A stretch of DNA of 64,000 nucleotides from Mariannaea sp. PMI_226 (GCA_024336345.1 JANFOG010000020.1:186001-250000), one strand, 5' to 3'. Counted from the stretch's first letter, positions 31,738 through 42,788 are shown. Numbers and translations are program-made. The notes: generated by a model from the sequence alone, not told the origin.

Positions 31738-33182
31738 ATGGAGCGAGTTCTTACCGCCGTGGCCTCGATGTCTCAAGAGAATTGGCCAGAATGCTCAAAC
31801 GCCAAGTCCGGCTCTCTAGATGAAGCCAAGACGACCCTAGTAGTTCAAATTCCGAGCTCGGGGGTCATTCCGCTTAAGAGAAACAAACTGCGAAAGCTTT
31901 GGATCGGTTTGCCAAAGCAGTTCCCGGTTCCTAAACTCCTTCAAGACCAATGGAGAGCCGAGGTTAAACCAAGGCTTCTCCAGAGGCTGCAGGGGGTTTT
32001 GGACGACGCAAACTTCGTATTAGAACTACGAATGTCTGGCTGGACCACTGGTATCAATCCCCAATCCGTTGCTCTGTCTCCTTGCGTCTGGATTCTCTGC
32101 GATAGCCAGTGGTGCAAAAAATACGTCAAATAAGTCATAGATAACTTAGACTGGACCGTCACTTTCATTCCAGATCCAGTCGAAGTTCACGTCGGCGTTC
32201 CGCATCTGATCGCCATTGACACAATCATCCCTCTCGAACAGTTGCTGAACGGTCCTGGGCTGGAATATTGTAGGGGGAAAGTCTTGTACCACCTCAGTCC
32301 CCAACTGGACTCGGCCTGTGGTGTACTTTGCTGTGCGACGTACGTGAAGGACGGTAAAGTCCTCAAGCAAGAGTTGTCACGAATTGGAGGAGTCTTAACC
32401 AATGAAATTCTTGGTGAGCAGAGCCGACATCACTGCGGCAAGGTGATCACAACTGCCCACGGTGTGCTGCGCTATGCGGCATGGAAACGAACTCTAAGTT
32501 TACACCATGGCGATGGTGTATACGGGGAGGATGAAGACAATGATGACACCGAAAGCGAGGATGATTGCTCAGTCTTCGACAGTGACGATGAATTGCCCAT
32601 GATTGGGGCTATGGACGCTCAAAAATAGATGGCATTGACTGGATACCCGTGGACACGGTTTCCGCGATCAATTTCCTAGGCACTCGGATCACCTCACCTT
32701 CATCTGTGGAAACGCCCGCCTCCAGTGTGAGTGATTACGCTCTCATGAGTTCTGCCCACTGGTGTGTGCCAGAGGACAAAGTGTTCCTACCTTCCCCCAA
32801 CGCAAATAAACCACAGGTCATCAACACTTATTCCCTAGATAAGGAACTTACAGAGGGGCCTATATGGCTTGCAATGAGTAGGTCAAACGTCCAGGAGGCA
32901 TACCTACTACCGGACGAGTACGCATTACGTTCGGAAGGCAAAATTATTATAACTCGCCGGATACAGGCGGATAACCCCTTAGGTGAGTTTCTAGAAGGCT
33001 CTCTATAGAATCAAAGGATCTAACCTACAATAGCCCCTGGAACTTCGGGCACGTGGCTTGTCAGGGGAAACTCATTCTGCGGGATGATCATAGCGTGCGA
33101 CCCCAGAATGCCGCTTGCGCTGTTCCTCACGGCTGAGCAGATTCTCGCTGATTTAGCAAATTCTTTCCCGAGAGACATCTAG
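31738..33182 (+). pseudogene. chymotrypsin-like serine protease domain protein, two lesions
   Basis: From ATG 31738 one frame runs to TAA 32131-32133 and continues without shift to 32620, where a run of five A lacks one base. The correct frame then resumes (GIDWIPVDTVSAINFLG) to a GTGAGT donor at 32983, an intron of 51 nt, and a last exon 33034-33182. The putative triad is in order: His in KVITTAHGVLRY, Asp in SVSDYALMSS, Ser in APGTSGTWLVRG. This belongs to a trypsin-fold group found in fungal hypothetical proteins, some attached to STAND/NLR proteins. An acidic insertion (GEDEDNDDTESEDD) lies between His and Asp. Two lesions in about 1.4 kb suggest recent loss, or one real lesion and one sequencing error. 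No signal peptide, so an intracellular role is likelier. Confidence 0.7.
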
Positions 33183-33240
33183 ACATCTTGGCCCTTGGAT
33201 AGATAATTGTATACCCTCCCCCTTTGACTTTGTCTAGATG

Positions 33241-33348
<108 letters not shown>

Positions 33349-36270
33349 GTGAAAAGGGCTGCATGTAATTTGTGCTGCTAAACTGAATCTGGCCCGTGCA
33401 CGACGCGAGGTTTTCGAAGGTGGCTAACAGGTGGACGGGCCCGTCCCAATTACCGCCTCCGTTGTCGGACTTGCCATCTTGCATCGTGTTCAACTATACT
33501 TTGGGTATACAAACACAACTTAGGTGTGCAACACTCCTCAGCAGTTTTAGAATACAGTCACTTTAGACTCTCCTTATAGAGATGTAGAGTTGAAGCATAT
33601 AAAATGGTCTTCGATAAGTTTCAACAGTCAGAAAAACTGTTAAACTCACTAAGAATTCCACATTCAGAAGGCCGTAAATTAGTCTACCTCCCCAACACAT
33701 GGGCAAAACTTCAGGTGGGGTGGCCGAGTCACCAAGAAGGAAGGATGTGACTAGCAAGCGGGTCATGCACGGAGACACAGAAATTCGCCATTTTGCTTGG
33801 ATCGGGCCGTTAGCCACTCCACTGTGCATTGTCCATTATCAGCTACATAATTACAGCTTAGCTTGTGCAAGTAAAGTCTCTCTCAGTCAGTATTCTACGG
33901 AGTAGTCGGAAAGCACCAGCCCAACGAAGGAGTTTTTCCAAATAAGAGCTGCAAGAGCACGGCCTTTAAGTTAGAGTAATCGGACTTTGGAGCAAATTTA
34001 TTCGTTATCTTTTAAAATGAAGACCTTATAAAGCGGACCATTTGTGATTTATGGAAACTACTTTTAGGAGGGAAAGCTTCCGATGAGGGGCCATTTTGCT
34101 TACTTTGCATTGTCAGCATTGCCTAGACTTCATGCCAACTGGTTCGACTAGGGTAGTATCCTTTGCAGGATCATCGGCAACCTAGTCTCATGTGACGGCT
34201 ATTATATGCAAGTATGATGTATCATAAGCGCCGAAATGTAAAGTCGCGCTGGTCCAAGTCTCGGAGGGGCCTCGCAACCACTCAGACGACAGGGTTGATA
34301 GCAATAAGATATTGTAGTAATCGAAAGTGCATTAGCCAACTTGCATTAAAGGGTATGCATCATGTCCTATCAAACCTTTTTTATCAGTTCATTCTAATGA
34401 CCGTTCGTGCGGAAAGTTTTCAGAGTGGTAACCTCAGTCCAACAGAACAGCGTCATTCAGCTTTGGCAATTCCACAGGTTCGGAGTTCCCCTCCCCCGAC
34501 ATAAAGAACTGAAGATAAGCATGACGTGATACTGTGATATGAAGAAAATCGCGCAGTCTCGGTGCCAACAGAGCGGTTACGCTATTTACGGTGGCGAATG
34601 AGGTTTCGAACGAGTTGGTAACATAACCAACACCGAAAGTGGGACCCACTCAAGGACGTCGCATGAGGGTAAACCAACATGGGCATTTAGCTAGTGAGCG
34701 GTGGATGTTCGCAAAACGTTGGTTGAGCGTTGTTGGCTGCCCCAGGTTGTAGTACAATATCCTTTATTTTGCGCAAGCTCTCAATCTTCCATGCAAGATG
34801 ATTGAATGCGGATTTGGAATCCATATTGGTTGCATAAGATGAGTTGATTTGACTTGGTGGATGTTGGTGGGATGAACCTGGAGTATGGACATAAACGTTA
34901 AGTTAAGACGCCTGATGGGAGGCCTAGTATAAATAGTTGACAGTGTGGGGAGTAGGCAGAGACCATTCAGCGGTTTAAGGCGCTTTCATGAGCACCACGA
35001 CCTTATGGCGCGAAATCACAGTCCAATAGCCTTGCTGAGTACCTCGTGGCCACTATTGGTAAGTATTATCGCAGTATTGTATAGATAACAGTTGATTAAG
35101 GCCGTAGTATATTAGGCAGCAGGGCAGAATCCCATTTTATCCCGCCTACCTACTCTACATATTCATCCGTATTGTCTACTGTATCTATTTAACTATATCA
35201 TCCTAATGTTTATGGCCCATGTTCGGTCTCTATTGCCCTCGCACGCCCACCGTCCCTATATTACCCCCTAGATTGGTTACTTACTTTAGGTAACCAATTG
35301 AAAAAAAAAAGGGGGGAGAGGGGAGGGGGAAGAGAGAAAGATGCATGGAGGCCGATAGGATATTTCGATACATGCGAGAAACCTGCCTAGTGCTGACAGA
35401 GAATGGCTGGGTTGCCACTTACGAGCGGATCCCCCATCGATGGATGGCCGCACTCTACAGGCGACAGTTCCCAGGTTCCTGATTCATGACTTTCGTACGG
35501 ATGAGCAGCCTAAGCAGGATTGGCCGAGTAGGACGAAGCCTTACCAAGCCCATTGACGGCCTTCAAACTTACTATCCCGCATTTTAATGCGGGGAGGATG
35601 ATTGCGAGTTTACACACGCTTCCTCCATACGCTAAAGTATAGGCATCTGCCTTTAGCGCACAGCGAGAAGGCTAGTTGCCATAAGGAGTCAGCACCGCTG
35701 TGGCAAAGAGTGCGCCCGTAAGGGGTGCATCAACTGTTCTATGGTCAAGGGAACGGGAGGGCTGCGGTAGGCGGTACCGGTACCAATGTAGGTAACCCTT
35801 GTTGTAGGAGCTAGGAGGATGCGTGCAAGACTGAGGATGACGCTGAGGAGGCATGCAAGGGGTATACACGAATTTGGAGGTTCCAAAGTGGCGACAGTCC
35901 ATTGGGTTGGGACATGAGGGTTTCCGTCCCACCCTCTTTTGCAAGAGCCAAGTTGGGAGTCGGTCAAAACATCCCTTGCAATGCTACTTTTTAACCTCTA
36001 TGCAGGGTCGGGAGCCGATAAAATTTTCATGAAGGATGAAACGGCTATGATTAAAGCTGGGAATCCTGAGTACATTGGCTGATATAGTAGCGACATGGAA
36101 GAAGTGGATGACAAGGGACAAGGAAGTCTCAATCACCCCTATTCAACACGCACAGCTCGATTGGAGATGGTGCTAAGGAGAGCTGTTTTTTACAATTCAG
36201 TGCGATGTGGCGTGAGAGGTATTTCATGGTCGCTCATTCAACTTATTTTGGCAAAATTACCATTCTAGTA
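33349..36270. other. long gene-free stretch
   Basis: Nearly 3 kb in which I recognise no gene, exon chain or transposon end. There is an A10/G6 purine tract at 35301-35340. Open frames at 34214-34504 and 35672-35967 have no motifs. Confidence 0.45.
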
Positions 36271-36284
36271 GATCACTGAGACTG
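36271..36284. repeat. target-site duplication, 3' side of LINE
   Basis: GATCACTGAGACTG, identical to 42283-42296. It abuts the tetranucleotide tail of the minus-strand LINE, as expected for target-primed reverse transcription. Confidence 0.95.
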
Positions 36285-36303
36285 TATGTATGTATGTATG
36301 TAT
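36285..36303 (-). repeat. tetranucleotide tail of the LINE
   Basis: On the plus strand TATG repeats, so CATA repeats at the 3' end of the LINE. The element ends in this short tandem repeat in place of poly(A). Confidence 0.85.
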
Positions 36304-36697
36304 ATTTTTCGTCCGGGGGGCTGTGAAGGCCCATGAAAGTCCCCTGCTGGGGCACAGGACGTGCTGAGCTAGAGTCTCTAATGCTAAAATCTACGCAATA
36401 CTTTCGTGAAATACAGAACAGACCACTATCCAGCATATCATCGGCTCAAAGGCGCATCCTGTCGAGCCTGTTATCCGTCAGCGGAATGACCAGGCGCGGC
36501 TGCAGTAGCCGCTATATGGGCCAGTCTTAAGGGAGACTGGGAAGAAGCCGTCGGCGTGGCCGCACGAGGCGGCCGAGCCTAAATAGTTAAAGAAAAGAAA
36601 AGAGAGAGGAGAGAGAGAAAAGAGAGATGAGAGAAAAGGGACGAGAGAGAAGAGAGGAGAGAGGAGGAGACGCGAGTGCGTTTCGGGTCTGCCTCAT

Positions 36698-39600
36698 CTA
36701 GTGACGAGGGCAAATCTTTTCGAAGAAGGCGCTTGATTTAGCCAGATTGATGTACCTGTCGAAATCTCTTCCTATTGCGAGGTTGACTGCAGCAGTCGGT
36801 GAGGGTGACAGTCTCACCCGGCACCGCGGCGGTATCTTTCTGCAGTAGAAGACATGGTCAGGTGCCTTGCGTCGTCCGCACGAGCAAGTCACCTGCGCGT
36901 CGTCGTGGTTGAATCGCTCGTGGTATGCAGCGAAATCCCCATGGCGGGACCTTGCTGCGAGTAGATGGTGCAAGGCAGCCCGAGGGAGCGAGAGTTCCGG
37001 TGGGCAGCGTATAGTCGCCTTGAGATTCAATCTCTTATATTGCTCGGGAACGGAGGTTGTCCACCATGTTTCGAAAGCTTCTTTTGGTTTCTGCTTCGCC
37101 ACCTTTCGCAGGTATGCTAGGGTCGGCTGAGCGCCCTCCGGCTCTGGCAGCGAGGACGCCGCTTTGGCCAGTTTGTCGGCTTGTTCGTTGCCGGGGATGT
37201 TCGTGTGGCCAGGTATCCAGCGCACTTTTGTAGCTCCATGTGAGGGAGCTAACGCCTGGAACTCGACGAAGACTGCTTGTGAAGAATCAGACGGTGTGCC
37301 CCGTAGGCATGTGGCGGCTGCCAGGTTGTCTAGACAGACTACAATGTCCCGTGCCACTGATCCTGGGAGGTTCACAGCGGCCTTGAGGCCCTCCAGTGCT
37401 CCTGTAGCTTCAGCGTCAAAGACCTCAGCAGGTCCAAGACGGCCCGAACCGTCGCAGATGGAGAGGTCCTTCTGATGAATGGCGAAGCCATAGCTGGCTG
37501 CTCCCTCCGACGACAATGAGCCGTCTGAGTATACAATCAGCGTGGTTGGGCCTACTGTCTCAACCCACCGAAGGAAGGCCTCGGTCGACTCCTCTCTTGG
37601 GGCTGTCTGTAGGGGTGTATCTTGTCCCTTGCCGGAGCATTTCTGCATGAGGGCTGGTCGTGGACAGGATGCGAGGAGCTCATTGGTCCTCCGAAGACGG
37701 GTTCTGAAGCTGCTCTCTGTTGGAGCTTGGTACTTCCGCTTGATGAGCGGGTGGTATTTGGGTTGACCGGGTGGAAGCGTGCGCTTCGTGAGGGGATGCG
37801 TCTCGTCGAGGGATTTGAGTCGGGCGGAGAAGCGGTATCGACGTGCTTCGAGAAGTTGAATCATGGGAGGTATCCCACTTTCCCGGTGAAGGATGGCGAT
37901 CGGGGTCGTCTTCCAGACGGGAAGTATGGCTCGCATAGATTGCACCAGAGCGTCGGTCATTCTCCGCAGGAGATGCCGTATACCTGATGGTCGGTCTTTG
38001 GACGGTTGGTTCCACCGCGGCTGGGTTGCGCCTGGGTACCACACTTCAGTGCCGTAGAGCAGAACCGGTTCAACGCATGCCCTGACGGCGCTTCGCATGG
38101 CACTAGGTAGTGGGCCGTGTATCGTGTTGGTGAGTCCTCGTAGATGGTAGGCGACAGCCTGGGCTTTAGCCGTCCATTTCTCTACGTGGACTCGAAACGA
38201 CAGGTTGCTGTCCAGCCAGATGCCTAGCCAGCGCATTGCTGCCTCGGGGTGTTTTTCGACATCGCCGTGGCGTATGGACGGTGTGGTCTCGAGTTTGCTC
38301 CGGGAGAAGTGCATGACTTCTGTCTTCTTAGGGTCGAAAGATACTCCGTTCGCCGCGCCCCAGCGGACCATTTCTTCAACAGATCTTGATGCTGCAGCCG
38401 CTGTTTCCTCTACCGTGTCTCCCGTGCACAGGATTGCTGTGTCGTCTGCGTAGCCGAACCGGCCTTGAGGGTTGCTTAGTCTGTAGATGGGCTCTGTATA
38501 CAACAGAAATAGGATTGGCGATACCGGCGACCCCTGAGGGAGGCCGCATTGGAGAGGAGAGAGCGGAGTGGTAGTATCCTGGTATCTGACGCAGGCAGAT
38601 CGGTCATCCATAAAAGATCCGGCCCATCGTGCAAGATGTTGGGGCCAGCCTTGTTCGCGGAGTCGCAAAATTAGTCTGTTGCGCAAGACAGTGTCAAAAG
38701 CGCCTTGGATGTCCATCGTGACCAGCGTGGCCACCTTTTTGACGGCAAACACTTCCTCAATGCCGTGAACCAGGGCGGCCACAAGGTCTGTCGCAGACCT
38801 CTTCGGGAGCGCCCCGGCTTGTTGAGGGTGGAGGACTCCATAGTGGAAGCATGCCCACGCGAGGCGGCGCGCGACCAACCGTTCGAGCCCCTTTCCGAGG
38901 CAAGAAAGCAGAGAGATAGGTCGCCATGCTCGTGGCTCTGTCAGGTCTCTTCGTCCAGGTTTCGCGATCATGACCACCTCGGCCGCTCTGAAAGGCTTCG
39001 GGTGGTGGCCTATGGCCAGACACCCCTCAAATAGGCGGCGGACGTGTGTTCCGATGATGTGCCATACTGCCGTGAGAAGTTTGACTGTGATGTTGTCGGC
39101 TCCTGGAGATGTATTCCCAGTTCGGAGAATCGCGTCCTGTGCTTCCTCTAGGGAGATTTCCTGTGGGAAAGGGATCATTCTGCGGGGGCTGACCTGGATC
39201 CAGGGGTCCTGGATGTCATCATCTGCTGTTCGGCGCTCCAAAGTGGCTCGCCGGAGCGCGTTGGCCTTGTCCAGCTGAGTTTCGTAGACTACATCGTCTA
39301 CTTGCAGTGGAGGAGGTTGGAAGGCTCCTGGCGATCTCAGCCACCGGACGGCCTTGAAGACAGAGCTGCTATCTGAGAAGCTATTGATCAGGTTCCGCCA
39401 GTAGAGTCTCTTGGCACGGCGGACCACACGGTGGAAATCCCGTTTGGCTAGCTGGACCTCCTGGTTGAATCCAAGGGGGTACAGTCGTCTGATCGCACGG
39501 TATCCGGCTGCGGCAAGGGCGCACTCTTCAGTCCACCACGGCGCGTTGCGTGCTCCCTTCCTCGCAGGTCGGCCTGCCGCCTTCGCTGCTGATTGCAGGA

Positions 39601-40441
39601 GATTCACAAGCGCGGATGCGAGCTCGTCTAGTTCTAGTGGGCTCGAGGCTGCAACGGGGATCCCAGCCGACCCAAGTTCTACGACTTCTACAAACAGCTT
39701 GAGCTCGTCGTCTGTTGTCACCCGGATTTTGCCTGGCTGTAATGGCGCTGGCGCGATGTTTGGTAATGTTATGCTAAGAGTGAAGTGATCCGAGCTGGTG
39801 GCGAGGTGGTCCTCGATGTTAGCTTCAGTGAGGGGTACGTTCGTAAAGGCGAGGTCGATAGTGTTTCCATATGGGTTTGTAGGGACACTTGAGGTGTTCA
39901 GTAGGCTGAGGTCGTTTTCGGATGCCCAATGGGCAATCTCGTGGCCGCGGTTCGTAGTCGGGCCTGTCTGCCAGGTGTGATGTCGAGCATTGAAGTCGCC
40001 GGCCACAAGACAGTGGTCAGGGATCTGCCACTGCAGAACAGTGTCCAGCGCATCTCTTTCGTCGTTTTGGCGGTAGAAGTTCACTATCGCTATACCGTTG
40101 ACCGTAAGCCACAGGATGTCGCGGCTTTGGTATGGTCGATTCTGGTCTGCCGAGAGCATAGAATCTCGGCGGACATATGTCATGACTCTAGGTCGAGTGT
40201 TGTTATTGTTCCAGGCTTCAACTGGAGAGTAGGTGTCATATGCAGGGTGAGTCTTCGTGAGGCAACGGGAGTTTGCTATCGTTGTCCATGGTTCTTGGAG
40301 GAGAACGATGTCGTATCGTTCAGAGTCTGCCAATGCAAGGGCACAGTCGTGAACCGGGGGGACCTTGCCGACGTTGGCTTGAAAGACCCTGAGGGTCTTT
40401 TTCCCGCATCTTCGTGCTCGCGGGCGTCTACTCGTGCCCAT
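36698..40441 (-). CDS. LINE ORF2: endonuclease, reverse transcriptase, RNase H
   Basis: Intact 1247-codon frame from ATG 40441. Residues 15-230 are an APE-type endonuclease: FQANVGKVPP, IVLLQEPWT, LVAGDFNARHHTW and the SSDHFTLSI catalytic motif. Residues 430-700 are the reverse transcriptase: TEPRAWRPISLLSCLGKGLE, TLVTMDIQGAFDTVL with the first Asp, CGLPQGSPVSPILF and the catalytic RFGYADDTAILC. Around residues 960-1090 is RNase H: IVYSDGSLS, VFDAEATGALEGL, IVVCLDNLAAA, IPGHTNIPGNEQADKLAKAA, with all four acids. A CCHC knuckle (CSCGRRKAPDHVFYC) lies near the end. The protein nicks DNA, copies the LINE RNA at the nick and degrades it. Its start overlaps the ORF1 stop, so translation probably depends on reinitiation or a frame change. 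Confidence 0.97.
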   Translation of the reverse strand: MGTSRRPRARRCGKKTLRVFQANVGKVPPVHDCALALADSERYDIVLLQEPWTTIANSRCLTKTHPAYDTYSPVEAWNNNNTRPRVMTYVRRDSMLSADQNRPYQSRDILWLTVNGIAIVNFYRQNDERDALDTVLQWQIPDHCLVAGDFNARHHTWQTGPTTNRGHEIAHWASENDLSLLNTSSVPTNPYGNTIDLAFTNVPLTEANIEDHLATSSDHFTLSITLPNIAPAPLQPGKIRVTTDDELKLFVEVVELGSAGIPVAASSPLELDELASALVNLLQSAAKAAGRPARKGARNAPWWTEECALAAAGYRAIRRLYPLGFNQEVQLAKRDFHRVVRRAKRLYWRNLINSFSDSSSVFKAVRWLRSPGAFQPPPLQVDDVVYETQLDKANALRRATLERRTADDDIQDPWIQVSPRRMIPFPQEISLEEAQDAILRTGNTSPGADNITVKLLTAVWHIIGTHVRRLFEGCLAIGHHPKPFRAAEVVMIAKPGRRDLTEPRAWRPISLLSCLGKGLERLVARRLAWACFHYGVLHPQQAGALPKRSATDLVAALVHGIEEVFAVKKVATLVTMDIQGAFDTVLRNRLILRLREQGWPQHLARWAGSFMDDRSACVRYQDTTTPLSPLQCGLPQGSPVSPILFLLYTEPIYRLSNPQGRFGYADDTAILCTGDTVEETAAAASRSVEEMVRWGAANGVSFDPKKTEVMHFSRSKLETTPSIRHGDVEKHPEAAMRWLGIWLDSNLSFRVHVEKWTAKAQAVAYHLRGLTNTIHGPLPSAMRSAVRACVEPVLLYGTEVWYPGATQPRWNQPSKDRPSGIRHLLRRMTDALVQSMRAILPVWKTTPIAILHRESGIPPMIQLLEARRYRFSARLKSLDETHPLTKRTLPPGQPKYHPLIKRKYQAPTESSFRTRLRRTNELLASCPRPALMQKCSGKGQDTPLQTAPREESTEAFLRWVETVGPTTLIVYSDGSLSSEGAASYGFAIHQKDLSICDGSGRLGPAEVFDAEATGALEGLKAAVNLPGSVARDIVVCLDNLAAATCLRGTPSDSSQAVFVEFQALAPSHGATKVRWIPGHTNIPGNEQADKLAKAASSLPEPEGAQPTLAYLRKVAKQKPKEAFETWWTTSVPEQYKRLNLKATIRCPPELSLPRAALHHLLAARSRHGDFAAYHERFNHDDAQVTCSCGRRKAPDHVFYCRKIPPRCRVRLSPSPTAAVNLAIGRDFDRYINLAKSSAFFEKICPRH

Positions 40442-42080
40442 GATCGTGGGGACGCGTGATCAGGACGATGCGGCGCTTCCTTGGAGACCCGGGTCTTGGA
40501 TGCTCGGGTTCCTCCTCTGCCTCGGGGGTAGTGGCCACCATTATGCATGAGGGCGCTCTTGACGCGGCCGGGCTGGGAGCCCGAGGACTCGATCGTTCTG
40601 GCGGCCCGGTGCTACCTTGTCGTGGGCCGTCTTGCTGTAGGCCTTGCTGTAGGCCAGGTGCGTGCCGTTGCGATTCTGCGTTGCGCTGTCGATATGTTTC
40701 CGCACCCACGGCTCGGACATGGTCCCTCTGTTCTTTGGTCAGTTTGCGGAAAACACCATGTACCTTCTTCGGGCGGGCTGGGCATTCGGCGAAGTCGGCG
40801 CTGTGCGGGCCGAGGCAGTTGGCGCATTGCTCGGGGGCGGTACACTCCCCAGAGTCGTGGCCCGCGGCCTTGCCGCAGCGTTTGCACAGGGGGATTCGAT
40901 GGCAGGTACGTGAAGGATGGTAGTCCAGGCATACATTGCACTGCCTTGGCCGGTCGGTCTTCTTGATGCGCCTTGCTGGTCGGCCGCTGAAAAGGCGCCA
41001 ATGTTTCTTGACTGGTTCAAGAAAAGACACAAGCAGAGATTTTGTCAGAGGGCTGTCCGATTGGTGCCGTGCGGGGCGTACGTTGACAGGCTTTAAGCCC
41101 GTCTGGATTTCGATCTCTTCATTCATGGCAGCCTCGCTGTCGACCTCATTACCGTAGAGGTCGACCAGTTTGCGGGGGTAGTCTGGGACCAGGTAGGTAA
41201 ACCACTCCTGCCGAGTCTCTATGGCAGTGGCACCCAGATCGGCTGCCCATTCGGTCTGTCTCTGTACGAGGAGGTCGCGGGTTGTTATGTCGGCGGCAAG
41301 CACGGCCCATCCGGACCTGACTTGGAACACCCGTGGGATCTTATGCGGGTCCACTCCGAGTTTCCGGGATATATGGGACCGGATTGCGTAGTCGTTGTGG
41401 GTCCTGGCCGGAGCTTCGGCGTCCAGCCGGATGAAGACGCGGAGGTCCTCTCGGGGTGGGGCACCCGCGGTCGGTTGTCCCTGGCGACGAGGGGGTTGTT
41501 GTTGTTGACGATGTTGTTGATGGTGTTGGGGTTGGGCGAGAGCGTTGTTTGCGGCCGGTGGGGAGGCAGCGACGGTGCTATAGGTAGGTACCGGAGCAGA
41601 TTTGGCGTCGGTGAGCGCTTGATTCCAGGCGTCTAGGGAGCTATCGGCAAATTTTTGAGCAAATTCCCGCTCGGGTCCAGTGGTGAATTGTTTGGCTGCT
41701 TCTTCAAACTTAGCGCAGAAGGCCTGAAACACCTTCAACTTGGCATTGTACTCCTCTAAACGGTCGCGCGCGAGCTTGGTGGCTGCTCCAAAAATAGAGA
41801 CTGGTTGCTGTTCAGTAGTCGGGGTAGGGTCAGGGGAGGGTTCAGGCTGGGCGAGCTGGGCTCCTTCCGTAGCCGCAGCAGTAGAGATTGCATTGAGAGG
41901 CGAAGACGGCGTTTGAGCCGTCCACCCGTGGGCGGGCGGGACGCCAACAGGTCCATTCGCGACAGCGGGGCTGTTTTGTAAGAGGGCAGTGCGGGCTCCT
42001 CGATTGAGATTGGCAGGAGTATGGATCCCAAGGTCGAAGGGATCTGGGACATCGGGCGGGCGGGTGGTGGCTGATGCCAT
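40428..42080 (-). CDS. LINE ORF1: gag-like RNA-binding protein
   Basis: Intact 550-codon frame from ATG 42080. The first 120 residues are Pro/Ala/Thr-rich, followed by a helical segment (LARDRLEEYNAKLKVFQAF, CAKFEEAAKQF) and a Gln-rich stretch (HHQQHRQQQQPPRRQGQ). Residues about 225-390 form the conserved gag-like region (DLRVFIRLDAEAPARTHNDY, KIPRVFQVRSGWAVLAAD). Three CCHC-type knuckles follow: CNVCLDYHPSRTC, CKRCGKAAGHDSGEC and CANCLGPHSADFAEC. Such proteins coat the LINE RNA and help import it to the nucleus. It ends at 40428, 14 nt inside ORF2. Confidence 0.95.
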   Translation of the reverse strand: MASATTRPPDVPDPFDLGIHTPANLNRGARTALLQNSPAVANGPVGVPPAHGWTAQTPSSPLNAISTAAATEGAQLAQPEPSPDPTPTTEQQPVSIFGAATKLARDRLEEYNAKLKVFQAFCAKFEEAAKQFTTGPEREFAQKFADSSLDAWNQALTDAKSAPVPTYSTVAASPPAANNALAQPQHHQQHRQQQQPPRRQGQPTAGAPPREDLRVFIRLDAEAPARTHNDYAIRSHISRKLGVDPHKIPRVFQVRSGWAVLAADITTRDLLVQRQTEWAADLGATAIETRQEWFTYLVPDYPRKLVDLYGNEVDSEAAMNEEIEIQTGLKPVNVRPARHQSDSPLTKSLLVSFLEPVKKHWRLFSGRPARRIKKTDRPRQCNVCLDYHPSRTCHRIPLCKRCGKAAGHDSGECTAPEQCANCLGPHSADFAECPARPKKVHGVFRKLTKEQRDHVRAVGAETYRQRNAESQRHAPGLQQGLQQDGPRQGSTGPPERSSPRAPSPAASRAPSCIMVATTPEAEEEPEHPRPGSPRKRRIVLITRPHDHGHE

Positions 42081-42282
42081 CGCCGCCGCTATGGGCTGCG
42101 CGGAGCGCTGGATTGTGTTTGTTGTGGTGCACTTGTTAGGACAATTGGTGTAATTACGGCTACTTTCTTAACATCTGGATGCCAAGAAAGTAAGTGACAA
42201 AGGAAGGTGAGGTCGGTTCCCCAACACTAGACTTCAGAAGAGGTATAGGGTAGGCAGGTTCTAACTAATAAACGGCCGTATG

Positions 42283-42296
42283 GATCACTGAGACTG
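42283..42296. repeat. target-site duplication, 5' side of LINE
   Basis: GATCACTGAGACTG, perfect copy of 36271-36284. The bases outside differ, so the duplication is exactly 14 bp. Confidence 0.95.
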
Positions 42297-42788
42297 GACC
42301 TTTGTATATAATCAATGTAGGGTATACTGGATGATTTTGTAAGAGGTCTTGGTAATCTTGAAAAAATATGACTTATATATAATATGTGCTCCTCGCAGCC
42401 AGCTGAACGCAGGATGTGCTATGTAAGATCTAAAAATAATACTCAGGGATTATATTGGAGATATACAAGATTAAGAGATGCAAAAACGGGTGACTTGTCC
42501 TATTTCCCATATTTAATAATGGTGATAGATTTGCCGCTAAGAGAAATATGATGTTAGCCATGCTGAGGAAGCTAGGGGGCCAACGGCATGATACACTGCT
42601 CTACACACTTCTCAATCAAATGAATCATAAGGTGAAAAAGTGAAATAAAATATAAATAAAACAAAACAAAATATCCGATCAATAAGATGAAATAAAATAA
42701 AGAAAATAAAGAAAAATAATACCAAAATAGGCCTTTATTGTGATGTAATTCTTGAATGACCCTCATTGAGGTGGGAGACCCTAATTCT
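42297..42788. other. A/T-rich intergenic stretch
   Basis: Strong A bias on the plus strand at 42630-42725 with AAAATAAA-type repeats. No gene recognised. Confidence 0.5.

Larger units (their letters stand above)
36285..42282 (-). mobile_element. complete Tad-like LINE retrotransposon
   Basis: A 5998-bp non-LTR retrotransposon bounded by a perfect 14-bp target duplication. On its own sense strand: about 200 nt 5' leader (42282-42081), ORF1, ORF2 overlapping by 14 nt, a C/T-rich 3' leader segment (36589-36672), a G/C-rich hairpin-like stretch (CCCCAGCAGGGGAC, 36335-36350) and a CATA-repeat tail at 36285-36303. Both ORFs are uninterrupted and both ends are present. The domain order EN-RT-RNase H with a C-terminal CCHC places it in the fungal Tad1 group. 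An intact copy with perfect target duplication implies recent insertion and possible activity. Confidence 0.95.

Noticed and set aside
36867..41636. Many plus-strand open frames across the LINE
   Set aside because: They are antisense shadows of the LINE ORFs, which carry all the recognisable motifs.
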